Source of the DNA: Phenylobacterium sp.
Lineage (GTDB): Bacteria > Pseudomonadota > Alphaproteobacteria > Caulobacterales > Caulobacteraceae
NCBI GenBank assembly: GCA_004799545.1
Contig: SSMU01000005.1
Location: 186,001 to 250,000 of the forward strand
Direction of reading: 5' to 3'
Length of the DNA: 64,000 bases
The first letter of the stretch is position 1. The number at the start of each line of letters is the position of its first letter. Shown piece by piece: positions 34,993-43,693 of the stretch. A program made the position numbers and the translations under genes. The notes beneath the pieces were generated by a model that was given only the letters and a program-made list of their open reading frames with translations, was not told the origin of the DNA and made no database searches.

Positions 34993-35072
34993 GAATCGTT
35001 CTCCGCACTGGCTAGGACGCTAACCACCGATTCTTGGGGTGTAAACGCAACCTAACCGCTAGATGTTGATTC
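34993..35072. promoter_or_regulatory. Three GANTC methylation sites upstream of podJ
   Basis: GAATC at 34993-34997 and GATTC at 35029-35033 and 35068-35072 lie within 80 bases between podJ and the divergent small membrane gene. GANTC is the CcrM target, and GcrA acts on methylated GANTC promoters in Caulobacter. The sites are seen directly; the regulation is inferred. Confidence 0.5.
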
Positions 35073-35157
35073 GAAGGGCCTTCTCCTGTGGATGATCGGC
35101 CCCGTTTACGAGGGCTGGCTTTGGCTTTCGGAGGCCAGGTGCGGTAGGCGGTCGCAC

Positions 35158-35361
35158 ATGACCCTTCCGGTGACCTTGAGCCTCTGCGGCCTCTTCCTCG
35201 CGCTCGGCGCGATCAGCGGCTGGCTCGGCGCGCGGCCGCCCAACCCGCACCGCGGCCCGCGGCTGATCCCCTATCGGTTCATCCTGGTGCTGTGCGGCGC
35301 GGTGCTGCTCTACCTCTGCGTCCACCTCTTGAGCCTGCTCGGCGTCAGGACGACGAGCTGA
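35158..35361 (+). CDS. Small two-helix membrane protein
   Basis: A 67-residue protein from ATG 35158 with two transmembrane helices (LPVTLSLCGLFLALGAISGW and YRFILVLCGAVLLYLCVHLL) joined by a Pro/His-rich loop. Its last 17 bases overlap the 3' end of the convergent MprF-like gene. The longer frame beginning at 35092 adds an unlikely leader. Similar small membrane proteins are common in this order; function unknown. Confidence 0.65.
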   Translation: MTLPVTLSLCGLFLALGAISGWLGARPPNPHRGPRLIPYRFILVLCGAVLLYLCVHLLSLLGVRTTS

Positions 35362-37051
35362 TCGCGGGCTCCGGCGCGCGAACCGGTTCAACCGCCTCCT
35401 CGGCGCGCTTGGGCCGCTTGGCGAGACCGGAGACGCCGCCGGAGGACAGCAGGCCCACGTCGGCCATCAGGAGCGGGATTGTCCACTTGCGCGGCGCGGC
35501 CAGGTAGCGCGGCTGCCAGAGCGGGTCGTATTTGTCCTTGTACCGGCGCACGCCCTGAAAATTGTAGATTTCCTCGCCGCGCTCGAAGAGCAGGCGGCCG
35601 ACCCGGGACATGATCGGCGCCAGCGGCCGGTCCTCCAGCCCCGCCAGCGGCGCCATGCCGAACTCGAACGCGGCGTAGCCCTGCTCGCGGCCCCAGGCGA
35701 TCAGCTCCACGAACAGGTAGTCCATGATGTTCTTCGGCGCCTCGTCGGCGTAGCGCATCAGGTCCATGGAGAAGGCCGAGCGCGCCGCGGTGGTCCACAG
35801 CGTCGCGAAGGCCACGATGCGGCCCTGGTCGCGCACCACCGCAACCGGGAATTCGGCCACGTAGTGCGGCCAGAAGCCGCCCATGGTGAAGCCCTTCTCG
35901 CCGCCAGCGTGGTGCGACAGCCAGTCGTCGGAGATGGCCTGCAGCTGCGGCAGGATCGCCTGCAGCGCCGCGCCGGAGATCACCTCGAAGCTCGCCCCCT
36001 CCTCGCCCGCCTTGCGCCAGGCGCGGCGCAGGTTGCCGCGCCGGCGGCCCTCGATGGAGAAGGTCTCCAGAGGCACGCCAGCGCTCTCGCCGACCTTCTG
36101 CAGGGAGAAGCCCAGCTCCACCACGTCGGGCAGGTCATCGGCGGCCAGGCCGTAGAACCCGGGCCGCGCGGCGTGGGAGTCGGCCAGCTCGCGGAACCGC
36201 CAGAGCAGCTCCAGCCGCTCCTCGCGCCGACCCACGGGGGCGCCGAGCGCAATCCAGCTGCGACCGCGCACCCCGAACATCAGGAAGGTCTCTCCCGAGG
36301 CCGAGAACAGGAACCGCTTGTCGCCCAGCAGCGCCAGGTTGGAGCCGGGCTCGGCCACTTCCGCCGAGGCCAGGATCGCCCGCACCTTCTCGAATTCCGG
36401 ATCGGCCTCGCCGGTCACCGGCGGCGTGGCCGCCGAGGCGAACAGCCGCCACAGGCCGAAGGCGAACAGCAGCACCGCGGCGCCGGCCCAGGCGCGCATG
36501 GCCCGCTCGGCGTCGGCGTCGGCCATCACCCGCCACAAGGGCTCGTTGGTGTAGTCGGCGTGCTGGAACGACCAGAGGCCCAGCAGGCCCGCGCCGGCCA
36601 CCGCGCAGGCGGCGGAGAACAGCCAGCCGGGGGTGACCTCCATCCGCGTCAGCCGCGCGCGACGCGGGAAGGCCCCATGGAAGGGGGCCAGGAGCACGGC
36701 GAGGATCAGCAGGGCCGCGGTCTCCTCCCAGTTCAACCCCTTCAGCAGGGCGAGCGGCGCGGCTGTCACCAGCACCGCCAGCGTCGTCCACCAGGCGGCG
36801 TCGAGGCGGGCGCGCAGGCCGAAGGCCAGCAGGATCAGCGTCAGGCCCAGCACGCTGGAGATGAAGTGGCTGGCCTCGACCAGGAAGATCGGGGCGACCT
36901 CCAGGAGCCGCATGAACCGCTCGGGCAGCGACGGCGTCGCGCCGGACGCCAGCAGCATCACACCTGCGGCCAGCGTCAGCAGGGCGAAGGTCCACGGGGC
37001 GGCCGCCATGGCCGCGGGCCGCAGGTCCTTCCATGTACGCGTCAGGTCCAT
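35345..37051 (-). CDS. MprF-like phosphatidylglycerol lysyl/amino-acyl transferase, short form
   Basis: A 568-residue membrane protein. The N-terminal 230 residues hold about six transmembrane helices; the remainder is a DUF2156/MprF C-terminal domain with GFSLQKVGESAGVPLETFSI, RNLRRAWRKAGEEGASF-type, AFATLWTTAARSAFSMDLMR and NIMDYLFVELIAWGREQGY segments. MprF enzymes transfer an amino acid from aminoacyl-tRNA to phosphatidylglycerol to lower membrane negative charge; full-length ones have about 14 helices including the flippase. Here most of the flippase half is missing, as in several proteobacterial forms. The start at 37051 is chosen because the segment upstream is not family-like. Confidence 0.8.
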   Translation of the reverse strand: MDLTRTWKDLRPAAMAAAPWTFALLTLAAGVMLLASGATPSLPERFMRLLEVAPIFLVEASHFISSVLGLTLILLAFGLRARLDAAWWTTLAVLVTAAPLALLKGLNWEETAALLILAVLLAPFHGAFPRRARLTRMEVTPGWLFSAACAVAGAGLLGLWSFQHADYTNEPLWRVMADADAERAMRAWAGAAVLLFAFGLWRLFASAATPPVTGEADPEFEKVRAILASAEVAEPGSNLALLGDKRFLFSASGETFLMFGVRGRSWIALGAPVGRREERLELLWRFRELADSHAARPGFYGLAADDLPDVVELGFSLQKVGESAGVPLETFSIEGRRRGNLRRAWRKAGEEGASFEVISGAALQAILPQLQAISDDWLSHHAGGEKGFTMGGFWPHYVAEFPVAVVRDQGRIVAFATLWTTAARSAFSMDLMRYADEAPKNIMDYLFVELIAWGREQGYAAFEFGMAPLAGLEDRPLAPIMSRVGRLLFERGEEIYNFQGVRRYKDKYDPLWQPRYLAAPRKWTIPLLMADVGLLSSGGVSGLAKRPKRAEEAVEPVRAPEPAISSSS

Positions 37052-37108
37052 CGATCCACCCAGCCGAGCGGGCCTTATAGCCCTGATTTGCGCGCCTGCG
37101 CTTCCGCG

Positions 37109-37132
37109 GTTTGGCGATCCAAACAACTGTTT
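37109..37132. promoter_or_regulatory. Two adjacent inverted repeats before the acyl-CoA dehydrogenase array
   Basis: GTTTGG-CGAT-CCAAAC (37109-37124) is directly followed by and overlaps AAACA-AC-TGTTT (37121-37132), about 70 bases before the first dehydrogenase gene. This is the size and layout of a TetR- or FadR-type operator, but the regulator is not in the window. Confidence 0.4.
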
Positions 37133-37203
37133 CGTTCCGCTTTGCCGGCGCCGGCGCGGGCGCTAAGGTGTCGCCTCGTTTGCCTTAACGCGTGGAGGAC
37201 GCC

Positions 37204-38427
37204 ATGGCCGACTTTGGCGGCGCCGATCTCGAGGCCTTCCGCACGGAAGTCCGCAGCTGGCTGGAGGCCAACTATCCGGCGGAGCTGCGCGCGGCGGACG
37301 CCAAGACCGATCCGGAGGCCGTCTGGGGCGGCCGCGCGTTCGAAGGCTCCAACGATCCGCAGATCGTCTGGATGGAGCGCATGGCCGAGCAGGGTTGGAC
37401 CGCGCCGACCTGGCCCAAGGACTACGGCGGCGGCGGGCTCTCGCCGCAGCAGGCCCGCGTGCTGGACCAGGAGTTGGCGGCCGGTCGCTATCGCCCTGCC
37501 CTGCTCTCCTTCGGCCTGTGGATGCTGGGCCCGGTGCTGCTCGAATACGCCAACGAGGCGCAGAAGAAGGAACACCTGCCGAAGATCATCCAAGGCAAGA
37601 TCCGCTGGTGCCAGGGCTATTCAGAGCCGGGCGCCGGCTCCGACCTCGCCGGGCTGCAGACCAAGTGCGTCGACGCGGGCGACCACTGGCAGATCGACGG
37701 GTCGAAGGTGTGGACCAGCTACGCCGACAAGGCGGACTGGTGCTTCTGCCTGGTGCGCACCGACGCCTCCAAGAAGCACGAGGGCATCTCCTTCGTGCTG
37801 ATCGACATGCGCACGCCCGGCGTCGAGACGCGGCCGATCCTGCTGATCTCCGGCGAGAGTCCGTTCTGCGAGACATTCTTCACCGAGGTGAAGATCCCCA
37901 AGGGCAACCTGGTTGGCCGGATGAACGGCGGCTGGGAGATCGCCAAGCGGCTGTTGCAATACGAGCGGCAGAACATCTCGGCGGGCTTCGGCGAGGGCGG
38001 CTCGGCGGGCGGCGCGTCCGGCGACCTGGCGGAGATCGCCAAGCGCTACACGGGCGAGGGCGCCGACGGCGTGCTGCAGGACCAGGACCTGCGCGGCCGG
38101 ATCACCCGCAACAAGATGGACTTCCAGGCCCTGCGCCAGACCATCGCCCGCTCGGCGGCGGAATCGAAGGCCGGCAACGGCCCCTCGGCCACCACCTCGA
38201 TCATCAAATATGCGGCCGCGGAATCGGCCAAGGAGCGCTCGGAGCTGATGGTCGAGGCGCTGGGCGCGCTGGGCCTCGGCTGGAGCGGCGAGGGCTTCAC
38301 CCCGGCCGAGCTCGCCGCGGTGCACGGCTGGCTGCGCACCAAAGCCAACTCCATCGAGGGCGGCACCTCGGAGATCAACCTGAACGTGGTGGCCAAGCGC
38401 GTGCTGGGCCTGCCCGACCCGAAATAA
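37204..38427 (+). CDS. Acyl-CoA dehydrogenase, array member 1
   Basis: A 407-residue FAD-dependent acyl-CoA dehydrogenase. The N-terminal helical domain begins MADFGGADLEAFRTEVR; the middle beta domain has the WCQGYSEPGAGSDLAGLQT motif; the C-terminal helices contain Glu254 in LLQYERQN and Glu385 in SIEGGTSEIN, the latter at the MCAD-type catalytic position. Such enzymes introduce an alpha-beta double bond into acyl-CoA thioesters. It is the first of five tandem paralogues (next start 12 bases away) and the ribosome site GGAGGAC precedes ATG 37204. The lack of other beta-oxidation genes nearby leaves the substrate open; steroid or dicarboxylate side chains are plausible for this subfamily. 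Confidence 0.9.
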   Translation: MADFGGADLEAFRTEVRSWLEANYPAELRAADAKTDPEAVWGGRAFEGSNDPQIVWMERMAEQGWTAPTWPKDYGGGGLSPQQARVLDQELAAGRYRPALLSFGLWMLGPVLLEYANEAQKKEHLPKIIQGKIRWCQGYSEPGAGSDLAGLQTKCVDAGDHWQIDGSKVWTSYADKADWCFCLVRTDASKKHEGISFVLIDMRTPGVETRPILLISGESPFCETFFTEVKIPKGNLVGRMNGGWEIAKRLLQYERQNISAGFGEGGSAGGASGDLAEIAKRYTGEGADGVLQDQDLRGRITRNKMDFQALRQTIARSAAESKAGNGPSATTSIIKYAAAESAKERSELMVEALGALGLGWSGEGFTPAELAAVHGWLRTKANSIEGGTSEINLNVVAKRVLGLPDPK

Positions 38428-38439
38428 GGACGAGCGAGA

Positions 38440-39651
38440 ATGGCGGATTTCGGCGGCGCTGAACTGGAGACCTTCCGGGCCGAGGCCCGGACCTGGCTCG
38501 AGGACAACTTCCCCAAGAGCCTGGCGCACAACGCCGACGCCCAGCTCGCCAAACTGCAGGCGCGGCCCGAGAGCGCCGAGGCCAAGACCTGGCGCCACGC
38601 CCTGGGCGCCAAAGGCTGGGGCGTGCCCACCTGGCCGAAGGAGGCGGGCGGCGGCGGCCTGTCCCGCGCCGAGGCCAAGGTGCTGGCCGAGGAGATGGCC
38701 GCGGCCGGCGCGCGCAATCCGATCGGCGGGATGGGCGTCGCCTTCTTCGGCCCGACGCTGTTGGAATACGGCAGTGAGGCGCTGAAGCGCGAGCACCTGC
38801 CGGGCATCGTCATGGGCGACGTCTGGTGGTGCCAGGGCTATTCCGAGCCGGGCTCAGGGTCGGACCTGGCGAGCCTGCAGACCTTCGCCGAGGACAAGGG
38901 CGACCACTTCCTCGTCTCGGGCTCGAAGGTGTGGACCAGCGGCGCCCAGAACGCCGATCGCTGCTACTGTCTGGTGCGCACCGACCGCTCGAAGAAGCAC
39001 GAGGGGATCAGCTTCCTGCTGATCGACATGAAGGCGCCCGGCGTCGAGGCCCGGCCGATCAAGCTGATCAACGGGACGTCGCCCTTCTGCGAGACCTTCT
39101 TCACCGATGTGAAGGTGCCCAAGGACCAGCTGTTCGGGCCGCTGAACGGCGGCTGGACCGTGGCCAAGCGGCTGATGCAGTTCGAGCGGGACTCGATCGC
39201 GGGCTCCCTGGGCGGCGGCAACATCGGCCAGACCGTGGCCATGCCGACCATCCCCGAGGCCGCCAAGGCCTATGCCGGGGTCGACGAGACGGGCCGCGTG
39301 GCCGACGCCGACCTGCGCCGCCGGATCACCGACCACCTGATGGACAACCGCGCCTTCCAGCTGACCATGAAGCGGGCGGCCGACGATGCGCGGGCCTCGA
39401 ACGGCCCCTCCAACGCCGCGGCGAGCATGAAGTACGCCGGCGCCAAGGTGGCTCAGGAGCGCAACGAGCTGATGCTGGAGGCCATGGGCCACCAGGGCCT
39501 GGGCTGGGCTGGCGACGGCTTCTCGGAGGCCGAGCTCTCGGCGGTGCGCACCATGTTGCGGTCCAAGGCCAACTCCATCGAGGGCGGCACCTCGGAGATC
39601 AATCTGAACATCGTCTCCAAGCGCGTCCTTGGCCTGCCCGATCCGAAGTAG
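38440..39651 (+). CDS. Acyl-CoA dehydrogenase, array member 2
   Basis: A 403-residue paralogue of member 1 with the same start (MADFGGAELETFRAEAR) and domain order. The WCQGYSEPGSGSDLASLQTF motif, the LMQFERDS glutamate and Glu381 in SIEGGTSEIN are retained. The closest relationship in the array appears to be with member 1, since both end VLGLPDPK. The gene starts 12 bases after member 1 with a GGACGAG site. After its stop comes a 74-base AT-rich gap that may hold a new promoter, so members 1-2 and 3-6 may be separately expressed. Confidence 0.9.
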   Translation: MADFGGAELETFRAEARTWLEDNFPKSLAHNADAQLAKLQARPESAEAKTWRHALGAKGWGVPTWPKEAGGGGLSRAEAKVLAEEMAAAGARNPIGGMGVAFFGPTLLEYGSEALKREHLPGIVMGDVWWCQGYSEPGSGSDLASLQTFAEDKGDHFLVSGSKVWTSGAQNADRCYCLVRTDRSKKHEGISFLLIDMKAPGVEARPIKLINGTSPFCETFFTDVKVPKDQLFGPLNGGWTVAKRLMQFERDSIAGSLGGGNIGQTVAMPTIPEAAKAYAGVDETGRVADADLRRRITDHLMDNRAFQLTMKRAADDARASNGPSNAAASMKYAGAKVAQERNELMLEAMGHQGLGWAGDGFSEAELSAVRTMLRSKANSIEGGTSEINLNIVSKRVLGLPDPK

Positions 39652-39685
39652 TCAGGCCTGACTCCTAAGCGTCTATTTTGCGTGT

Positions 39686-39691
39686 TATAAT
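39686..39691 (+). promoter_or_regulatory. Possible -10 element between array members 2 and 3
   Basis: TATAAT in the AT-rich gap 39652-39725, which otherwise has no gene. No convincing -35 element lies at 17 bases, so this is only a candidate internal promoter. The gap ends with an AGGGAGA ribosome site before ATG 39726. Confidence 0.35.
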
Positions 39692-39725
39692 GATTTAAAA
39701 TATTGAATTCCTAGGGAGAATTCCA

Positions 39726-40922
39726 ATGGCCGATTTTGGCGGCGCCGACCTCGACGCCTTCCGGGCCGAGGCCCGCGATTGGATCGAGGCCAATTTCCCC
39801 GAGTCTCTGAAGACCGTCGAGATCGCCATGATCCCCGGCGGCGAGAAGCCCACGGACGACGGGCTGCTCTGGAAGCAGCGGATGGCCGACAAGGGCTGGG
39901 GCGCGCCCACCTGGCCGACCCAGTACGGCGGCGGCGGCCTCTCCGGCGCCCAGGCCCGGGTGCTGCAGCAGGAGATGGACCGCGCTGGCGCCTACAATCC
40001 GGTGGCCGGCATGGGCACCTCGATGTTCGGCCCGACGCTGCTGGAATACGGCACCGAGGCGCAGAAGCAGCGGCACATCCCACCGATCGTGAAGGGCGAG
40101 CTGCGCTGGTGCCAGGGCTACTCCGAACCGGGCGCCGGGTCGGACCTGGCCAGCCTGCAAACCAAGTGCGTCGACAAGGGCGACCATTGGCAAATTGACG
40201 GCAGTAAGATCTGGACCAGCGGCGCGCAATTCGCCGACTGGTGCTTCTGCCTGGTGCGCACCGACACCTCCAAGAAGCACGAGGGGATCAGCTTCGTGCT
40301 GATCGACATGCGCCAGCCGGGCGTCGAGACGCGGCCGATCAAGCTGATCGCCGGCAACTCGCCGTTCTGCGAGACCTTCTTCACCGCGGCGCGGGCCGAG
40401 AAGGACGACATGGTGGGACCGCTGAACGGCGGCTGGACGATCGGCAAGCGGCTGCTGCAGCACGAGCGGTCGGGCCAGGGCGGCAACCGGATGATGGCCG
40501 GCGTGGGCTCGGTGCCGGACCTGGCGAAGGCCTACGTCGGCCTCGACGACCAGGGCCGGATCGCCGATCCAGACCTGCGCACGCGGATCGCCCGGCACAT
40601 GATGGACGCCCGCGCCCACGGCCTGACCCTGAAGCGCGCGGCCGACGAGGCGAAGGGCAATGTGAACCCGTCCGCCACCACCTCGGTGATGAAGAACTCC
40701 GGCACCTGGATCGGCCAGGAGAAGGCCGAGCTGACCCTGGAGATCATGGGCGCCCAGGGTCTCGGCTGGGAGGGCGAGGCCTTCAACAAGGACGAGCGCG
40801 ACGCGGTCAGGACCTGGCTCTCGGGCAAGGCCACGACGATCTTCGGCGGCAGCCAGGAGATCCAGTCGAACATCGTCTCCAAGCGCATCCTGGGTCTGCC
40901 GGATACCACGCAGAACGGCTGA
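39726..40922 (+). CDS. Acyl-CoA dehydrogenase, array member 3
   Basis: A 398-residue paralogue (MADFGGADLDAFRAEARDW). The WCQGYSEPGAGSDLASLQTK motif and the LLQHERSG glutamate are present, but the C-terminal motif reads TIFGGSQEIQ, so the MCAD-type catalytic Glu is replaced by Phe. The IVD-type position (HERSG) could supply the base. The end RILGLPDTT differs from members 1-2. The next gene begins 13 bases later. Confidence 0.9.
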   Translation: MADFGGADLDAFRAEARDWIEANFPESLKTVEIAMIPGGEKPTDDGLLWKQRMADKGWGAPTWPTQYGGGGLSGAQARVLQQEMDRAGAYNPVAGMGTSMFGPTLLEYGTEAQKQRHIPPIVKGELRWCQGYSEPGAGSDLASLQTKCVDKGDHWQIDGSKIWTSGAQFADWCFCLVRTDTSKKHEGISFVLIDMRQPGVETRPIKLIAGNSPFCETFFTAARAEKDDMVGPLNGGWTIGKRLLQHERSGQGGNRMMAGVGSVPDLAKAYVGLDDQGRIADPDLRTRIARHMMDARAHGLTLKRAADEAKGNVNPSATTSVMKNSGTWIGQEKAELTLEIMGAQGLGWEGEAFNKDERDAVRTWLSGKATTIFGGSQEIQSNIVSKRILGLPDTTQNG

Positions 40923-40935
40923 GGAGGACTGAGCC

Positions 40936-42153
40936 ATGGCCGATTTCGGAGCCCACGACCTCGAGACCTTCCGGGCCGAGGCCCGCGAATGGCTGGCGGC
41001 GAACTTCCCGGCGAGCCTGCGGGGCGAGAGCCTGGCGATGGAGGGGCCGGAGGAGCGCAGCGCCGACCGCGAGGCCTGGCGCAAGGCGATGGGCGAGATG
41101 GGCTGGGGGACGCCCACCTGGCCCAAGGCCTACGGCGGCGGAGGGCTCTCCAAGGACCAGGCCAAACTCCTGGCCGAGGAGATGAACGCGATCGGCGCCT
41201 ACAACCCGATCGGCGGCATGGGCGTGATCATGTTCGGCCCGACGTTGCTGGAGTACGGCGACGAAGAGCAGAAGCGCCGGCACATCCCGCCGATCGTCAA
41301 GGGCGAGCTGCGCTGGTGCCAGGGCTTCTCCGAACCGGGGTCGGGATCGGACCTGGCGAGCCTGCAGACCAAGGCCATCGACGCCGGTGATCATTTCGTC
41401 GTAAGTGGTTCAAAAATATGGACTTCTGGCGCTCACTTGGCCGACTGGTGCTTCTGCCTGGTGCGCACCGACCCGACCAAGAAGCATGAGGGGATCAGCT
41501 TCGTGCTGATCGACATGAAGACGCCGGGCGTGGAGCCGCGGCCGATCCTGTTGATCAACGGCACCACGCCCTTCTGCGAGACCTTCTTCACCGACGTCGC
41601 CGTGCCGAAGGAGAACCTGGTCGGGCCGCTGAACGGCGGCTGGACCATCGCCAAGCGGCTCTTGCAGCACGAGCGGCAGGGGATCTCCGGGGCCGGCCAG
41701 CTGACGCCCGGCGCGCAGGCGGGCTCGGTCGGCGGGCCGCCGCTGGAGGCGCTGGCGAAAAGCTATGTGGGCGTCGACGAGGACGGGCGGCTGGCGGACG
41801 CCGACCTCAGGAGCCGGATCACCGCCCACCTGATGGAGGCCCAGGCCTTCCAGCTGACCGGGCGCCGCGCCACCGAGGAAAGCCGCTCCAACCAGGGGCC
41901 GTCGGCGGTGTCGTCGATCCTCAAGAACGTCGGCTCCAAGGTGCGCCAGGAGCGCGCCGAGCTCACCGTCGAGGTGCTCGGCCACCAGGGCCTGGGCTGG
42001 ACCGGCGAGGGCTTCGACCGCGACGAGATCATGGCGGCCCGCGCCTGGCTGCGCGGCAAGAGCGGCACGATCGCCGGCGGCTCCTACGAGATCCAGAACA
42101 ACATCATCTCCAAGCGGATTCTGGGTCTTCCGGAGACCACGCAGAAGGGGTGA
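40936..42153 (+). CDS. Acyl-CoA dehydrogenase, array member 4
   Basis: A 405-residue paralogue beginning MADFGAHDLETFRAEAREW. It has the WCQGFSEPGSGSDLASLQTK motif and the LLQHERQG glutamate; the C-terminal catalytic position reads TIAGGSYEIQ with Ala instead of Glu. Around 41395-41450 the codons turn AT-rich (GTAAGTGGTTCAAAAATATG), unlike the rest of the gene. It is followed by a gap of 244 bases holding a palindromic repeat. Confidence 0.9.
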   Translation: MADFGAHDLETFRAEAREWLAANFPASLRGESLAMEGPEERSADREAWRKAMGEMGWGTPTWPKAYGGGGLSKDQAKLLAEEMNAIGAYNPIGGMGVIMFGPTLLEYGDEEQKRRHIPPIVKGELRWCQGFSEPGSGSDLASLQTKAIDAGDHFVVSGSKIWTSGAHLADWCFCLVRTDPTKKHEGISFVLIDMKTPGVEPRPILLINGTTPFCETFFTDVAVPKENLVGPLNGGWTIAKRLLQHERQGISGAGQLTPGAQAGSVGGPPLEALAKSYVGVDEDGRLADADLRSRITAHLMEAQAFQLTGRRATEESRSNQGPSAVSSILKNVGSKVRQERAELTVEVLGHQGLGWTGEGFDRDEIMAARAWLRGKSGTIAGGSYEIQNNIISKRILGLPETTQKG

Positions 42154-42160
42154 TCGCCTC

Positions 42161-42327
42161 TTCCTTTCCCGTTCACGGGAAAGGGGGACCGTCGGCCGAG
42201 GACCGCGAAGCGGGCCGGAGAGCCGAGGGTGGAAAGGGGAGGGCGGCCCGCAGTGCGGTGGCCCTCCCTCTCCACCACCCGCTCTTCGGCGGGTGGTCCC
42301 CCTCTCCCGCTTCGCGGGAAAGGAAGG
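42161..42327. repeat. Large composite palindromic repeat between array members 4 and 5
   Basis: The element starts TTCCTTTCCCGTTCACGGGA and ends CGCTTCGCGGGAAAGGAAGG, with inner segments GGACCGTCGGCCGAGGACCG and CCACCCGCTCTTCGGCGGGT. It looks like two family 2 units placed back to back and would fold into several stem-loops. It splits the tandem dehydrogenase array. Confidence 0.75.
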
Positions 42328-42397
42328 TAAGACAATTGGTGACGGGGGCGTCATTTCACGCCCCGGATGGTCGAGACGGATTTCAAGGAGCGATTTG

Positions 42398-43603
42398 ATG
42401 GCGGATTTTGGTGGGAGCGACGAGGCGTTCCGCACGGAGGTGCGGAACTGGATCTCGGCGAACTTCCCGGCGAGCCTGAAGGGCAAGCCCAACCCGATGA
42501 TGCGCGAGGAGCGCTCGAAGCCCTCGGCGGACCAGGAGGCCTGGCGCAAGGCGATGGGCGACAAGGGCTGGGGCGTGCCGACCTGGCCGAAGGAATATGG
42601 CGGCGGCGGGCTCTCACCGGCCGAGGCGCGGGTGGTGCAGCAGGAGCTCGGCCGGGCCGGCGCCTACAACCCGATCGCCGGCATGGGCGTGATGATGTTC
42701 GGCCCGACCTTGCTAGAATACGGCACCGAGGCGCAGAAGAAACAGCACATCCCGCCGATCGTCAAAGGCGATCTTCAGTGGTGCCAAGGTTTCAGTGAGC
42801 CCGGCGCGGGCTCTGATCTGGCCTCTCTTCAGACGAAAGCTGAAGACAAGGGCGATCATTTCTTGGTCAACGGCCAGAAGATCTGGACGAGCGGCGCGCA
42901 ATTCGCCGATTGGTGCTTCTGCCTGGTGCGGACCGACACATCGAAGAAGCACGAGGGCATCAGCTTCGTGCTGTTCCCCATGCATCAGGCCGGCGTCGAG
43001 GTGCGGCCGATCCAGCTGATCAGCGGCAATTCCCCGTTCTGCGAGACCTTCATCACCGACGTGAAGGTGCCGAAGGACCAGCTGGTCGGCCCGCTGAACG
43101 GCGGCTGGTCGATCGCCAAGCGGCTGTTGCAGCACGAGCGCTCGGGCCTCTCCGGGGCCGGCGGCGGCGGCATGTTCGGCATGGCCAAGCCGCTGGAGGC
43201 CCTGGCCAAGGAATACATCGGGACCGACGCGGCGGGCCGCATCGCCGACAGCGACCTGCGCACCCGGGTGATCCAGAACCAGATCGACGCGCGGGCCTTC
43301 CAGCAGACGGCGTTCCGGGCCATGGCCGAGTCCAAGGGCAATTCGTCCCCCTCGGCCGCCACCTCGATCATGAAGAACGCCGGCACAAGGGTGATGCAGG
43401 ACCGCGCCGAGCTGACCCTGGAGATCATGGGCGCTCAAGGGCTGGGCTGGGCGGGCGAGGGCTTCAACGCCGACGAGCTGATGGCCGTGCGCGGCTGGCT
43501 GGGCGGCAAGGCCGTGACGATCTACGGCGGCAGCCAGGAGATCCAGAACAACATCATCTCCAAGCGAATCCTGGGTTTGCCGGACCTGACGCAGAGCAAG
43601 TGA
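42398..43603 (+). CDS. Acyl-CoA dehydrogenase, array member 5
   Basis: A 401-residue paralogue starting at ATG 42398 after an AAGGAGCG site (MADFGGSDEAFRTEVRNW). Motifs: WCQGFSEPGAGSDLASLQTK, LLQHERSG, and TIYGGSQEIQ, so the MCAD-type Glu is Tyr here. A short AT-richer patch lies at about 42765-42860, homologous to the patch in member 4. The end RILGLPDLT links it to members 3 and 4. After the stop, about 90 bases lead to the shorter sixth dehydrogenase. Confidence 0.9.
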   Translation: MADFGGSDEAFRTEVRNWISANFPASLKGKPNPMMREERSKPSADQEAWRKAMGDKGWGVPTWPKEYGGGGLSPAEARVVQQELGRAGAYNPIAGMGVMMFGPTLLEYGTEAQKKQHIPPIVKGDLQWCQGFSEPGAGSDLASLQTKAEDKGDHFLVNGQKIWTSGAQFADWCFCLVRTDTSKKHEGISFVLFPMHQAGVEVRPIQLISGNSPFCETFITDVKVPKDQLVGPLNGGWSIAKRLLQHERSGLSGAGGGGMFGMAKPLEALAKEYIGTDAAGRIADSDLRTRVIQNQIDARAFQQTAFRAMAESKGNSSPSAATSIMKNAGTRVMQDRAELTLEIMGAQGLGWAGEGFNADELMAVRGWLGGKAVTIYGGSQEIQNNIISKRILGLPDLTQSK

Positions 43604-43693
43604 GAATAGGAACCACGGTTCAAAAAACCCCCTTGATCCCCGCCGTCGCGCGGGGCTGAAATTGAAACCAAGTTATTTCGAGGAAACAGAGAA

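Noticed and set aside
43630-43660. Hairpin CCCCGCC...GCGGGG between dehydrogenase members 5 and 6 as a terminator
   Set aside because: The stem is short and imperfect with no T-run, and the next gene follows closely in the same direction.
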